A stretch of 64,000 nucleotides of DNA from Paraglaciecola polaris LMG 21857 (GTDB lineage: Bacteria; Pseudomonadota; Gammaproteobacteria; Enterobacterales; Alteromonadaceae): positions 236,407 through 300,406 of the forward strand of contig NZ_BAER01000044.1 of NCBI RefSeq assembly GCF_000315055.1, written 5' to 3'. The first letter of the stretch is position 1; each line of letters starts with the position of its first letter. Below are positions 37,785-48,282 of the stretch, in pieces. The notes under the pieces were generated by a model. It ran no database searches. It was not told where the DNA came from and saw nothing but the letters and a program-made list of their open reading frames with translations. The position numbers and the translations under genes were made by a program.

Positions 37785-37796
37785 TGTCGGCCGACA
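37785..37796. promoter_or_regulatory. 12-bp palindrome between yceD and maf
   Basis: TGTCGGCCGACA at 37785-37796 is a perfect palindrome in the short space between the divergent yceD and maf genes, 25 bases before the maf ATG. It may be an operator; the protein is unknown. Confidence 0.4.
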
Positions 37797-37820
37797 ATTG
37801 TAATACAGGTCGTTAATTTG

Positions 37821-38417
37821 ATGAAACTAATTCTTGCTTCAACCTCATTATATCGCAAAACGTTACTTGCTAAGCTTTGCATCCCCTTCTCTACGTCTGC
37901 ACCTGAAGTAGATGAAACACCTATTATTGATGAAAGCCCTGGGCATCTCGTCGCTCGCTTGTCCCTAGCAAAAGCCCAGAACGTTGCAGCCCATCAGTTA
38001 GGTGTTGTAATTGGTTCTGACCAAATTGCCTGTGTTGAGGGTGTCATACTCGGTAAACCGGGCCATTTCGAGCGAGCATATGAGCAACTCGCGTTCTTAA
38101 GTGGGAAAACGGTTACCTTTTATACTGGACTCACCGTTTGTGATGCTTTATCTGGTAAAAGTGAGACGATAGTAGAAACCTTCGACGTGACATTCAAATC
38201 GCTTTCAACAAAACAAATCACCCGCTATTTAGAATTAGAAACCCCATATGATTGTGCTGGCAGTTTCAAAAGTGAAGGATTAGGGATTTGTTTATTCTCT
38301 CGCCTCAATGGACGTGACCCGAATACACTAGTGGGCTTACCGTTAATCGCGCTTATGGAGCTACTGACAAAATTTAATATCGATGTTTTTGATTATATGC
38401 AAACCACTAACGAATAA
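37821..38417 (+). CDS. Maf/YceF nucleotide pyrophosphatase
   Basis: A 198-residue Maf-family enzyme. It starts MKLILASTSLYRKTLLAKL and has SDQIACVEG in place of the Maf SDQ(V/T)xxL motif, plus the C-terminal GLPLIALMELL. YceF-type Maf proteins hydrolyse modified nucleotides such as m7GTP. I chose the ATG at 37821, inside a longer open frame, because homology begins there. It is on the plus strand, opposite to yceD and rluC. Confidence 0.9.
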   Translation: MKLILASTSLYRKTLLAKLCIPFSTSAPEVDETPIIDESPGHLVARLSLAKAQNVAAHQLGVVIGSDQIACVEGVILGKPGHFERAYEQLAFLSGKTVTFYTGLTVCDALSGKSETIVETFDVTFKSLSTKQITRYLELETPYDCAGSFKSEGLGICLFSRLNGRDPNTLVGLPLIALMELLTKFNIDVFDYMQTTNE

Positions 38418-38462
38418 AATCATCATCAATTTCGTTAGCGGCAACTGACGACGAACTTTATT

Positions 38463-39329
38463 TTATGGCTTAGCTAATTCGTCGAGCATGATAGACAATT
38501 GCTTGCGCCAATGTGTCGTTTGCACACCGCTGTCTTGTTCGGCTGACGTTTTATCAATAACCGAATATGGTGGACGCTTTGCTGGTGTTGGATATTGCTC
38601 GGCGTAAATCGGCAAAATTGGTATCATCTTTTTTAATAGGCCTTTTTCCTGCGCCAGTTCTTGAATGGCGACGGCGAAATCATACCAACTGGCGACACCT
38701 GCATCAGTCCAGTGATATAAACCACTAACGCTATCGTTTTGACACACGGCCCATAACCAATCCGCTAAACCCGCTGCGTAAGTTGGGGTGCCGATTTGAT
38801 CTGATACCACACCCAATTGCGCTTTTTCCTGCATTAAACGCAGCATCGTTTTGACAAAATTATTGCCATGAGTGGAGTAAACCCATGCCGTTCTAACAAT
38901 GACCGAATCGGGCAATTGCGATTGCACCCCTATTTCACCCGCTAACTTTGACGCACCGTATACCCCAAGAGGATTCGGCGTGTCTGTAGTTAGGTAGGGA
39001 GAATGTTTTGTACCGTCAAATACAAAATCTGTGGATACATGCAGCAATCGGACATTCGCTATTTTACAGGCTTGTGCAAGATTAATTGCGCCTTGTGCAT
39101 TAACCTCATACGCTTTGTCACTGTCAGTTTCGGCTTTATCAACTGCAGTATAAGCCGCGGTATTAATGACAACATCGGGACGAACCCTTGTCATTGCGTT
39201 TTGTATACTTTGCTGCTCGGTAATATCAAGCTCGGTACTCGAAAATGCAGTAAGGTTAACGCTAGCTGGCGCTCGGTTGACTAATTCCCAACCGAGTTGA
39301 CCATTTTTTCCCGTAATCAGTACTCTCAC
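38463..39329 (-). CDS. rmlD: dTDP-4-dehydrorhamnose reductase
   Basis: A 288-residue NAD(P)H-dependent short-chain-type reductase for the last step to dTDP-L-rhamnose. It has GKNGQLGWEL near the N-terminus, TAAYTAVDKAE, STDFVFDG, and catalytic YGASKLAGE. It is the last gene of the rml operon; rhamnose goes into lipopolysaccharide or exopolysaccharide. Confidence 0.95.
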   Translation of the reverse strand: MRVLITGKNGQLGWELVNRAPASVNLTAFSSTELDITEQQSIQNAMTRVRPDVVINTAAYTAVDKAETDSDKAYEVNAQGAINLAQACKIANVRLLHVSTDFVFDGTKHSPYLTTDTPNPLGVYGASKLAGEIGVQSQLPDSVIVRTAWVYSTHGNNFVKTMLRLMQEKAQLGVVSDQIGTPTYAAGLADWLWAVCQNDSVSGLYHWTDAGVASWYDFAVAIQELAQEKGLLKKMIPILPIYAEQYPTPAKRPPYSVIDKTSAEQDSGVQTTHWRKQLSIMLDELAKP

Positions 39330-39349
39330 GATATGTCCATTTTTTACAA

Positions 39350-39898
39350 TCAGGCGAATTTAGGTGCGTTTGCAAATAAGCATCCGACTTGGTCTTTTTC
39401 CGATAATGCAGGCTGATTACCGTTTACTAAAGGCCAGTCGATACCCAAAGCTGGATCGTTCCATAATATTGAAACTTCAGACTGGGGATAATAATAATCA
39501 CTGCATTTATATACAAACTCAGCCGTTTCACTGGTCACATAAAATCCATGAGCAAATCCTGGAGGTACCCAAAGCTGCTTATTGTTTTTAGCTGATAACT
39601 CAAGGCCTAATGTATGACCATAGGTAGATGATGATTGACGCAAATCTACAATGACATCGAATACGCTACCCTGGGTCACGCGTACTAATTTGCCTTGCGT
39701 ATGCTCTAACTGGTAATGCAGTCCACGCAGGATCCCCTGCCGAGACTTACTATGATTGTCTTGTACCAGTGATTCAACGCCAGTGGTTTGTGTGAAAACA
39801 TCGGCGCGAAAGGTTTCCATAAAAAAACCTCTTTCATCGCCGAACACTTTTGGTTCGAAAATAACCACATCGTTTAACGCTGTTTGGGTAATTTGCAT
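39350..39898 (-). CDS. rmlC: dTDP-4-dehydrorhamnose 3,5-epimerase
   Basis: A 182-residue cupin-fold epimerase. It has DERGFFMETFRADVF, the catalytic His in GILRGLHYQLEH and the Tyr/Asp-rich KCSDYYYPQSE. It turns dTDP-4-keto-6-deoxyglucose into the L-lyxo form. It lies 27 bases downstream of rmlA. Confidence 0.95.
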   Translation of the reverse strand: MQITQTALNDVVIFEPKVFGDERGFFMETFRADVFTQTTGVESLVQDNHSKSRQGILRGLHYQLEHTQGKLVRVTQGSVFDVIVDLRQSSSTYGHTLGLELSAKNNKQLWVPPGFAHGFYVTSETAEFVYKCSDYYYPQSEVSILWNDPALGIDWPLVNGNQPALSEKDQVGCLFANAPKFA

Positions 39899-39924
39899 AT
39901 TAAAAACTCTTAATGAATGTTGCT

Positions 39925-40806
39925 TTATTCGTAACCTGCGGCGACTTTAAGTAAATATTGGCCATAACCTGTTTTTGCCAGGCTATTACCTTGTATTAGA
40001 AGTTGTTCCTTATCTATCCACTTATTGCGATAGGCTATCTCTTCTAAACAGGCTACCTTCAAACCCTGTCTGTGCTCAACAGTTTGCACAAATTGCCCTG
40101 CTTCTAATAGAGAGTCGTGGGTCCCGGTATCTAACCAAGCAAACCCCCGCCCCAGCAAAGACACATTCAAATCTCCTCTGCTAAGATAGGCGAGATTGAC
40201 ATCAGTAATTTCTAGCTCACCGCGAACGGAAGGCTTGATATTTTTCGCAATTTCGATGACATCATTATCATAAAAATACAGCCCAGTTACGGCGTAATTT
40301 GACTTAGGCGTAACGGGTTTTTCCTCGATACTGACGGCTTTTTTGTCTTTATCAAATTCAACCACACCGAATCGTTCAGGATCTGTGACGTGGTAACCAA
40401 AGACAGTTGCGCCTTTATTTACCTTAATGGCATCTTTGAGTTTGTCAGAAAAGTGCTGACCATAGAAAATATTATCACCGAGTACTAAACTCACATTAGC
40501 ATCGCCAATAAAATCCTCAGCGATGATAAACGCCTGAGCAAGGCCATCGGGACTTGGCTGAGTAGCGTATTCAATTTTAATACCGTAAGTGTCACCATTA
40601 CCTAGCAAGCGCTCAAAATTAGCGCGATCTTCTGGTGTGGTGATGATCATCACTTCTTTAATGCCTGCCAACATTAATACAGAAAGCGGATAATAAATCA
40701 TCGGCTTATCATAAATAGGCAATAATTGCTTTGATGTACCTTGGGTGATGGGGTGTAAACGAGAGCCTGAGCCACCTGCTAAAATAATACCTTTATACTC
40801 TGCCAT
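39925..40806 (-). CDS. rmlA: glucose-1-phosphate thymidylyltransferase
   Basis: A 293-residue nucleotidyltransferase that makes dTDP-glucose from dTTP and glucose-1-phosphate and is feedback-inhibited by dTDP-rhamnose. It shows [44 protein letters not shown], and [15 protein letters not shown]. It begins three bases after the restored rmlB stop. Confidence 0.97.
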   Translation of the reverse strand: MAEYKGIILAGGSGSRLHPITQGTSKQLLPIYDKPMIYYPLSVLMLAGIKEVMIITTPEDRANFERLLGNGDTYGIKIEYATQPSPDGLAQAFIIAEDFIGDANVSLVLGDNIFYGQHFSDKLKDAIKVNKGATVFGYHVTDPERFGVVEFDKDKKAVSIEEKPVTPKSNYAVTGLYFYDNDVIEIAKNIKPSVRGELEITDVNLAYLSRGDLNVSLLGRGFAWLDTGTHDSLLEAGQFVQTVEHRQGLKVACLEEIAYRNKWIDKEQLLIQGNSLAKTGYGQYLLKVAAGYE

Positions 40807-40808
40807 GC

Positions 40809-41899
40809 TTATTCTCCTTCGCCTAATCGTCCTAATTTATACTTGCCAGACAATACGCGTTGCCACCAAGACTCATTATTGAGGTACCACAAAACCGTTT
40901 TGCGCATACCTGAAACAAAATTCTCTTCAGGTGCCCATCCCAATTCTCGTTGAATTCGACCTGCATCAATGGCATATCGAGCGTCATGGCCAGGTCGGTC
41001 TTTTACGAAAGTAATTAAATCTGCGTATTGTGTAATATTATCAGCTCTATGTTGGGGGCGAGCTCATCCAGCAGTTCACAGATAGTGCGCACCACATCAA
41101 GATTTCGTTTCTCGTTATGGCCACCAATGTTAAACGTCTCCCCTACCCGTTTCGATTTAACAACTAAGCATAACGCTCGAGCGTGATCTTCCACAAATAA
41201 CCAATCGCGAATTTGACTACCATCGCCATAGACTGGCAATGATTTTCCAGCTAACGCATTTAGAATAACATGCGGAACCAATTTTTCGGGAAAGTGATAG
41301 GGGCCATAGTTATTTGAACAGTTGGTAATGACAGTAGGCAAACCATAGGTCCGTTGCCAACTTCTCACTAAATGATCTGAGCTAGCCTTACTAGCAGAAT
41401 ACGGCGAACTTGGTGCATATGGGGTGGTTTCAGTGAATAACGGCAGCTCGCTATTCGCTGGCAATTCATCAGGGTGAGGTAAATCGCCGTAAACTTCATC
41501 AGTTGAAATATGATGAAAAATAAATTGAGATTTACGAGTTTCTGGCAAATTCTGCCAATACTCACGGGCAGCATCTAACAAAGTATACGTGCCTACAACG
41601 TTGGTGTGAATAAACGCTCCTGGGCCATCTATTGAGCGATCAACATGTGATTCAGCAGCAAGATGCATTACGGCATCGGGTTGGTGCTCGTTGAAAACAC
41701 GCTTTATTTGCGCTGCATCACAAATATCAACTTGCTCAAAAATGTAACGATCGCTGTGCAATTCAGTGGGAATTGACTCGGTATTGCCTGCATATGTTAA
41801 TGCATCAACATTGATTACACTATCTAGGCTATTTGTTAATAAATGCCTGACAACGGCACTTCCAATAAATCCGGCTCCGCCGGTAACGAGTATCTTCAT
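40809..41899 (-). pseudogene. rmlB: dTDP-glucose 4,6-dehydratase, single-base frameshift
   Basis: The first 281 or so residues match Rml[25 protein letters not shown] and catalytic Tyr-Lys in [12 protein letters not shown]. The frame then breaks at a G5 run on the plus strand (41054-41058) and stops at 41015. Adding one base to the run restores [24 protein letters not shown] and the normal C-terminus to a TAA at 40809, about 363 residues, the usual size. Upstream rmlA starts three bases after that stop, so the operon spacing only makes sense if the gene is intact. It makes dTDP-4-keto-6-deoxyglucose. Confidence 0.9.
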
Positions 41900-41949
41900 G
41901 TAATATGGGCCCTGCGCGTTTTGTTACTTAGACATCATGTCTAACGAGT

Positions 41950-42906
41950 TTAAGTTCTGACTTCTAAAATGCTTAATGTTCGATTTAGCTGCTGATCGAG
42001 CGGTGCCTGAAAGCTTACTCGTTCTTCTGTTTTAGGGTGAATAAAGGCGATGGAATAAGCATGTAAGAACAAACGTTTTAACCCCTGCTTATTCATTTGG
42101 CCAGTAAACTCAGCATCACCGTATTTATCATCACAGGCAATAGGATGACCAGCATGTAAACAGTGAACACGAATTTGGTGGGTACGCCCGGTAATGGGCG
42201 ACGCTTCAACTAAGGTTGAACCTATATATCGATTCAATACCCGAAAACGTGTTTCTGAAGGTTTACCTTCCGTGTCAACCGATACCAAGCGCTCCCCTGA
42301 CTTCAAAATATTTTTTAACAGAGGGGCATTTACTTTGTAACGGTTCTCCGGCCATTCACCGACAACTAACGCTTGATAACGTTTATCCATTTTTTTGTCA
42401 CGCAGTTGTTCATGCAAAGCTTTTAACGCCGAGCGTTTTTTAGCTATTACTAAACATCCGGATGTGTCTCTGTCTAACCTGTGCACTAATTCTAAAAATC
42501 TTGCCTGTGGTCGCAATGCTCTCAACGCTTCGATTACCCCAAAACTAAGACCACTACCACCGTGAACTGCCATACCAGAGGGTTTGTTCAGCACAATAAG
42601 TAAATCGTCTTCGAATAAGATATGTGACTCAAGGGAAGCCACTTTGTCTAACTTAGTTGAAGGCGCTTCGTTCGGTTCTGACACTCTAATCGGTGGAATA
42701 CGCAATTGGTCATGTGCTTGAAGTTTATATTCTGGCTTAACGCGTTTTTTATTAACGCGAATTTCTCCCTTACGCACAATGCGATAAATAAGGCTTTTAG
42801 GCACACCTTTTAATAAGGTACGCAAATAATTATCGATGCGTTGACCTTCAAGGTCTGGATCGATTTCGATAAATTGGACTTTTTGGAATGAAGTATCTGT
42901 GGTCAT
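41950..42906 (-). CDS. rluC: 23S rRNA pseudouridine synthase RluC
   Basis: A 318-residue pseudouridine synthase. An N-terminal S4 RNA-binding domain (about 15-80, with RIDNYLRTLLKGVPKSLIYRIVRKGEIRVN type sequence) precedes the RluA-type catalytic domain with catalytic Asp in VHRLDRDTSGCLVIAK and the HQIRVHCLHAGHPIA motif. It modifies U955, U2504 and U2580 in E. coli 23S rRNA. It is divergent from rne, as is typical. Confidence 0.94.
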   Translation of the reverse strand: MTTDTSFQKVQFIEIDPDLEGQRIDNYLRTLLKGVPKSLIYRIVRKGEIRVNKKRVKPEYKLQAHDQLRIPPIRVSEPNEAPSTKLDKVASLESHILFEDDLLIVLNKPSGMAVHGGSGLSFGVIEALRALRPQARFLELVHRLDRDTSGCLVIAKKRSALKALHEQLRDKKMDKRYQALVVGEWPENRYKVNAPLLKNILKSGERLVSVDTEGKPSETRFRVLNRYIGSTLVEASPITGRTHQIRVHCLHAGHPIACDDKYGDAEFTGQMNKQGLKRLFLHAYSIAFIHPKTEERVSFQAPLDQQLNRTLSILEVRT

Positions 42907-43471
42907 CAGAGTATTATAACTGGAAGCCCCCCATGTATGACCAGCATTTTATTCGCTTGCCAGCATTGAGATTTTAATGTGATAATGCTTCGGTCTTGCT
43001 ACAGGCAACTGCCGAGTAAGACAAACAGATGTAATAATCCGTTCTGGTAGCAATGCGACACCGATAAAGTCGTTAAATATTGCCCTATCGATTACGAAGT
43101 GAGTAACTTTTCGTGGATTAGATAAAACAGAACCAAAACATCAGCGATGATAAATAACTATTTGATCGCGACCGATGTAAAGAATGTAATTGAATTGACA
43201 ACGTACTGGGTTTGTTATGCCCTTTTTCTCAACGCATAACCACCGAGTATTAACCGTTTTAAGAAACGATTTTACAGATGTCAGAAAAGGCCGAAACTGA
43301 CACCCAAGTGGGAAGTATTGAACAAATTCATGTATTAAATAATGCATGAGATACTTAGGCAAAACCTTAAAATTAGTTAGATACAGCCGGGAGGCTGCAT
43401 GACAAAAACTTGTCGAATCACAGCGCATGTCTTTCATCCGTGGCGATCGGTACACCACCGAGTCAATAAGA
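42907..43471 (+). promoter_or_regulatory. long leader region of rne
   Basis: 565 bases separate the rluC start from the rne start. I see no gene here. A small hairpin CAGCC-GGGA-GGCTG (43384-43397) is close to the rne start. In E. coli the rne 5' leader is about 360 bases and is used for RNase E autoregulation, so a similar leader is inferred. Its exact structure and transcription start are not visible. Confidence 0.5.
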
Positions 43472-46400
43472 ATGAAAAGAATGTTAATCAATGCAACTCA
43501 GCAAGAAGAATTGCGTGTTGCCCTCGTTGATGGTCAAAAGCTTTACGATTTAGATATAGAAAGCCCAGGCCATGAACAGAAAAAAGCCAATATTTATAAA
43601 GGGACAATTACCCGCGTAGAGCCCAGCCTAGAAGCTGCATTCGTGGATTATGGCGCAGAGCGTCATGGTTTCCTTCCTCTAAAAGAAATCGCCCGCACCT
43701 ACTTCCCTCAAGGTTATAAATTTGAAGGTCGTCCTAATATTAAGGACGTCATCAAAGAAGGTCAGGAAGTCATTATACAAATTGACAAAGAAGAGCGTGG
43801 CCAGAAAGGTGCTGCGTTAACAACTTTTGTTAGTTTAGCCGGTAGTTATTTAGTCTTGATGCCCAACAACCCTCGTGCTGGCGGTATTTCGCGTCGTATC
43901 GAAGGTGATGAGCGCACAGATCTAAAACAAGCACTTAGTAATCTAACCTTACCAGATGGCATGGGTCTTATCGTGCGTACGGCTGGTGTGGGTAAATCCG
44001 CAGAAGAGTTACAGTGGGATCTCAGCGTATTATTAACCCATTGGACCGCCATATCAGAAGCGGCGGATTCTCGCCCTGCTCCTTTTTTAATCCACCAAGA
44101 AAGCAACGTTATCGTACGTGCTATTCGTGATTACTTGCGCCGAGATATCGGTGAAATATTGATTGATAAAACCAGTATTTATGAGCAAGCAATGAAGCAC
44201 ATTGAGTTAGTGCGTCCAGATTTCGCGAGCCGAGTAAAACTGTATCGTGGCGATGTACCTTTGTTTAGCCATTATCAAATTGAAAGCCAAATTGAATCAG
44301 CCTTTCAACGAGAAGTACGTTTACCTTCAGGCGGCTCAATCGTTATTGATCCCACCGAAGCATTAACGTCTATTGATATTAACTCTGCTCGCGCAACAAA
44401 AGGCAGTGATATCGAAGAAACCGCATTTAATACCAACTTAGAAGCGGCTGATGAAGTTGCACGCCAATTGCGCCTGCGAGATTTGGGTGGATTAGTGGTC
44501 ATCGATTTTATCGATATGACTCCGGTGCGTCATCAACGTGAAGTGGAAAATCGTCTAAAAGATGCCGTTCGTCATGATCGCGCTCGGGTACAACTTGGTC
44601 GTATATCTCGCTTTGGTTTACTTGAAATGTCGCGCCAGCGTTTACGTCCATCGTTAGGTGATTCAGCGCATAACGTTTGTCCTCGTTGTAGTGGGCACGG
44701 AACGGTACGTGGTACCGAGTCATTGGCGCTATCTGTGTTACGCATCATGGAAGAGGAAAGTATCAAAGACAACACAGGCCAAATTGAAGCCCAATTACCG
44801 GTCAATGTTGCCACTTACTTGTTAAACGAAAAACGTGGTGCCGTTGCTGGTGTTGAAAAGCGTCATAATGTGCAGTTGGTGATCATTCCAAACCCAAATA
44901 TGGAAACGCCTCATTATAATGTAGCGCGACGTCGTCCGGACGATGCCGTTCATGACATGAGTTACAACGTTGAGTTAATGAAAAACGAAGATACCGAAGC
45001 AGACAAAGCTGTCACTGCCATGCCAGTGAAAGAGCAACCCGCTCTACAAAGCTTCGTTTCACCGCCTAAGGCAGTAACTGCACCAACGGCGGCTACTCCA
45101 GAAGCGACTACCGCTGATGTTTCATTATTATCTCAAATCGCTAAGTGGCTAAAATCGTTATTTGCTTCTGCTCCAGAGCCAGAACCTGAGCCCGAAGTGA
45201 AGCCCCAGCGCAAACAACAGCCTCGTCGTACACGTAATAATCCTCGTCGTGGTAAACAGGGCGAAGCGCGATCTGAAGGACGCAATGATAACCGTTCTGA
45301 CAATCGCCCGAATACTCGTGACACCAACAACGAAAGCTCAAGCGAGGGTGGCAATGAACGTAAGCCACGTCGTGAAGATAATCGCAAACCTCGTCGCGAT
45401 AACAAAACGGCTAAAGACGCTGTTACTACCAGCCCTGAACAGAAAAAAGAACCGAACCAAAAGCCCCCAGAGCCTCGTAAAGAAGTAAAGGAGCAAAAAG
45501 TTGCTGAACGTCGTAAGCGCAGAGATACCAGACGCAGCGTACGTGTGGATGATAATCAAGAACAAGTAGCTGAAGCAGCTCAAACTGCTAGTAGCCTTGT
45601 TAGTCAAGCTAACGACAACAAGCAGAATGCGCAGCTAGATAGCAAAGTGGTAAAAGCCGTCGAGCAAACGGCTAAGCAAGACACGCCATCTGGCGTTCAG
45701 GCACAAGCTCCTGTTGTCGCCCCGGCACAAGATATTGAGCCACCTAAGAAACCAAAAGTGAAAGCGGAAGAAAAACGCACACAAGAGGCTTCCCATGAAA
45801 CCCATGAAGATCCAGCGAAACCTGAATCTAATGATGGTGACAGTAATGATAAAGGTGAAAATACGACTCAGCGTACTCGCAGTCGTCGTTCACCTCGTCA
45901 TATTCGCGCTGCGGGTCAGAAACGTCGTAAAGATGAAGATGCACAAGGTAGCTCTGATACCCAAAATGCAAAGCAAGACGAATTGCAATTTGACGAACCA
46001 CAAGTGGCACAAACTGCTCCAGTGCAAACTGAACAAGCAATAAAGGACAGCAACAATGTAGCGCTTGAGTCAACTGCTCAGTCCGATATTAGTGCTGATG
46101 TTGCCGAACAAGCATCTGCCCAAAGTGAGTTATTGACACAACCTGAGCAAGTCATTGCAACGGGTGAGCAAGTAGCCCAAGCACCTGAAGTAGCAGCGAT
46201 TCAGTCTGTTGATGAACAAGCTTCAGCACCGGTAGTGGATGCTGAGCCTTTTGTAGCAACAGAATCAAAAACTGATTCAGTTGTTATTGCTCCTAAAGCC
46301 GATGAAATCATTGTTCAAAGCACTGAACAGAGCTCTGCGGCTAGTGATGTAGTTAAAGCGTCACCGGTAGAAAAACCAGCTCAAATGCCAAAAGCGAAAA

Positions 46401-46630
46401 AAGCAGCAACTAAACCTGCGAACGTCAGCACAAATAAAGCACCAAAAGCGTCAGCATCTCATCCGATGGCGACCCCTGCGAGTGTTGAGCAAGTGTTTAG
46501 CGAATCTAAAATAGGTTCGTTAGGTGATGCAGCCCGTCCAGCGGTAAATGCATCAGGTAAATCTGCGGCTATGGTTGCAGCATCTAACCGTGCGGGCGCT
46601 CCGGCGACTCGCCCCGGCTCTCAAGACTAA
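43472..46630 (+). CDS. rne: ribonuclease E
   Basis: A 1052-residue endoribonuclease and degradosome scaffold. The catalytic half (about 1-515) begins [20 protein letters not shown] and has an S1 domain ([21 protein letters not shown]), the metal-binding Asp residues in [13 protein letters not shown] and LVVIDFIDM, and the zinc-link CPRCSGHG. Residues 551-565 ([13 protein letters not shown]) form a probable membrane-binding amphipathic helix. Arg-rich RNA-binding stretches (about 580-700 and 800-820) and a low-complexity, acidic and Ala/Gln-rich tail follow. The tail lacks any globular domain and would bind partners. I chose the ATG at 43472 for family agreement. A perfect terminator follows. 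Confidence 0.97.
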   Translation: MKRMLINATQQEELRVALVDGQKLYDLDIESPGHEQKKANIYKGTITRVEPSLEAAFVDYGAERHGFLPLKEIARTYFPQGYKFEGRPNIKDVIKEGQEVIIQIDKEERGQKGAALTTFVSLAGSYLVLMPNNPRAGGISRRIEGDERTDLKQALSNLTLPDGMGLIVRTAGVGKSAEELQWDLSVLLTHWTAISEAADSRPAPFLIHQESNVIVRAIRDYLRRDIGEILIDKTSIYEQAMKHIELVRPDFASRVKLYRGDVPLFSHYQIESQIESAFQREVRLPSGGSIVIDPTEALTSIDINSARATKGSDIEETAFNTNLEAADEVARQLRLRDLGGLVVIDFIDMTPVRHQREVENRLKDAVRHDRARVQLGRISRFGLLEMSRQRLRPSLGDSAHNVCPRCSGHGTVRGTESLALSVLRIMEEESIKDNTGQIEAQLPVNVATYLLNEKRGAVAGVEKRHNVQLVIIPNPNMETPHYNVARRRPDDAVHDMSYNVELMKNEDTEADKAVTAMPVKEQPALQSFVSPPKAVTAPTAATPEATTADVSLLSQIAKWLKSLFASAPEPEPEPEVKPQRKQQPRRTRNNPRRGKQGEARSEGRNDNRSDNRPNTRDTNNESSSEGGNERKPRREDNRKPRRDNKTAKDAVTTSPEQKKEPNQKPPEPRKEVKEQKVAERRKRRDTRRSVRVDDNQEQVAEAAQTASSLVSQANDNKQNAQLDSKVVKAVEQTAKQDTPSGVQAQAPVVAPAQDIEPPKKPKVKAEEKRTQEASHETHEDPAKPESNDGDSNDKGENTTQRTRSRRSPRHIRAAGQKRRKDEDAQGSSDTQNAKQDELQFDEPQVAQTAPVQTEQAIKDSNNVALESTAQSDISADVAEQASAQSELLTQPEQVIATGEQVAQAPEVAAIQSVDEQASAPVVDAEPFVATESKTDSVVIAPKADEIIVQSTEQSSAASDVVKASPVEKPAQMPKAKKAATKPANVSTNKAPKASASHPMATPASVEQVFSESKIGSLGDAARPAVNASGKSAAMVAASNRAGAPATRPGSQD

Positions 46631-46665
46631 TTGTTGCACTACTGAGAATTTACCACAGGTAAATC

Positions 46666-46702
46666 AAAACCGCTGTTAGCCAAGCTAACAGCGGTTTTTT
46701 TT
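46666..46702 (+). terminator. rho-independent terminator after rne
   Basis: A perfect 15-bp stem (46666-46680, 46684-46698) with a three-base loop CAA, followed by several T. One of the strongest in the window. Confidence 0.9.
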
Positions 46703-46810
46703 ATTCCGTGATTGCTAATCACTGGATATGCTGTATCCTCCCGCCCTCTCTATCATGCTTGAAAAAGCAGCATAGAATTTGATAATTAATTCACGACCAG
46801 CGAGTAAAAT

Positions 46811-48118
46811 ATGAGTTTTGCCGATTTAGGCTTATCCCCCGCAATTCTGTCTGCCGTCACGGCGAAAGGCTACACCGACCCATCACCAATTCAAGCACAA
46901 GCCATTCCAGCCATTTTAGAAGGCAAAGATGTCATGGCTGCGGCGCAAACAGGGACAGGCAAAACGGCTGGTTTCACTCTGCCACTTCTTGAATTGCTTA
47001 ATCGTGGTACGCATGCCCGCGGTAACCAAGCTCGCGCATTAGTATTAACACCGACTCGTGAACTTGCCGCTCAAGTTGCCGCCAGCGTCGTTGATTATGG
47101 TAAAGACCTACCATTACGCTCGGCTGTGGTATTTGGTGGTGTGGGTATTAACCCACAAATGATTAAATTGCGTAAGGGTGTTGATATACTTGTTGCTACG
47201 CCAGGACGTTTACTTGATTTGTATAATCAAAATGCGGTCAGGTTCGATGATCTTGAAATTTTGGTATTAGATGAAGCAGACCGTATGTTGGACATGGGTT
47301 TTATTCACGATATCAAAAAAGTGTTAAAACTATTACCAGCAAAACGTCAAAATCTACTTTTTTCAGCTACTTTTTCAGACGAGATCCGCGCATTGGCGAA
47401 AGGGCTCGTGAATAATCCAGTTGAAGTATCAGTGTCACCGCCAAACACAACTGTTGAAGCTGTTGAACAATGGATCTGTCCAGTAGATAAAAATCAGAAG
47501 ACCCCTGCTTTAATCCGTATGATTAAAGATAATGACTGGCAGCAAGTTCTTGTTTTTAGCCGTACCAAACACGGTGCGAATCGTATTTCTAAGCAATTGG
47601 AAGCCCGAGGCATCACGTCGGCTGCGATTCATGGTAATAAGAGTCAAGGTGCCCGTACAAAAGCACTCGCCGAATTTAAAAGCGGTAAAGTTTGCGCTTT
47701 GGTAGCCACAGATATCGCAGCGCGCGGATTAGACATCAGTCAATTACCTCAAGTCGTCAACTATGATTTACCCAATGTGGCTGAAGATTATGTTCACCGT
47801 ATCGGCCGAACGGGTCGCGCTGGCGCTAGCGGACAAGCTATTTCTTTGGTAACTGCCGATGAATTCCCTTTATTGGCAGACATTGAGCGTTTTACAAAGC
47901 AAATTATTGCACGCAAGGGTATTGTCGGTTTTGAGCCAGTACATGGTTTGCCTGAATCTCGTTTAGACTCTCGCCCAATGAAACCGAAAAAGCCCAAAAA
48001 ACCGAACACGCAACACCGTGATGGTCAGCGTTCTGGTGATAATGCTAAAGGACACTTTGCCGGTAACCGTAGAGGTAATGGCCCTAAAAACGCCAGCCCT
48101 CGTCGCCAATCGTCTTAA
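46811..48118 (+). CDS. rhlE: DEAD-box ATP-dependent RNA helicase RhlE
   Basis: A 435-residue RNA helicase. The Q motif ([14 protein letters not shown]), P-loop [29 protein letters not shown] ([12 protein letters not shown]), SAT, and HRIGRTGR are all intact. The C-terminal tail is short, Lys/Arg/Gly-rich and RNA-binding. RhlE-type helicases act in ribosome assembly and RNA decay. It is near rne, but with its own terminator-separated unit. Confidence 0.93.
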   Translation: MSFADLGLSPAILSAVTAKGYTDPSPIQAQAIPAILEGKDVMAAAQTGTGKTAGFTLPLLELLNRGTHARGNQARALVLTPTRELAAQVAASVVDYGKDLPLRSAVVFGGVGINPQMIKLRKGVDILVATPGRLLDLYNQNAVRFDDLEILVLDEADRMLDMGFIHDIKKVLKLLPAKRQNLLFSATFSDEIRALAKGLVNNPVEVSVSPPNTTVEAVEQWICPVDKNQKTPALIRMIKDNDWQQVLVFSRTKHGANRISKQLEARGITSAAIHGNKSQGARTKALAEFKSGKVCALVATDIAARGLDISQLPQVVNYDLPNVAEDYVHRIGRTGRAGASGQAISLVTADEFPLLADIERFTKQIIARKGIVGFEPVHGLPESRLDSRPMKPKKPKKPNTQHRDGQRSGDNAKGHFAGNRRGNGPKNASPRRQSS

Positions 48119-48143
48119 GTACATAGCAATAATAGCCATTTCC

Positions 48144-48186
48144 TCCGCTTGTGTTTATCGTTATATCAACGATATATGCAAGCGGA
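48144..48186 (+). repeat. nested inverted repeat after rhlE
   Basis: TCCGCTTG (48144-48151) pairs with CAAGCGGA (48179-48186), with an inner TATCGTT/AACGATA pair (48156-48162, 48168-48174). It could be a terminator without a T-run. Confidence 0.55.
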
Positions 48187-48282
48187 ATATACTTCCGTAA
48201 AATTTTATAATTTCTTCGATCATTTCACTGATAATTTGATAATGTAACTTTCTTACTTCCAGTTCAGAAAGGACTGTTTTCT

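Noticed and set aside
45133..46073. Several open frames on both strands within the RNase E tail
   Set aside because: They are by-products of the biased codon use in the Arg/Ala/Glu-rich tail and have no start signals.
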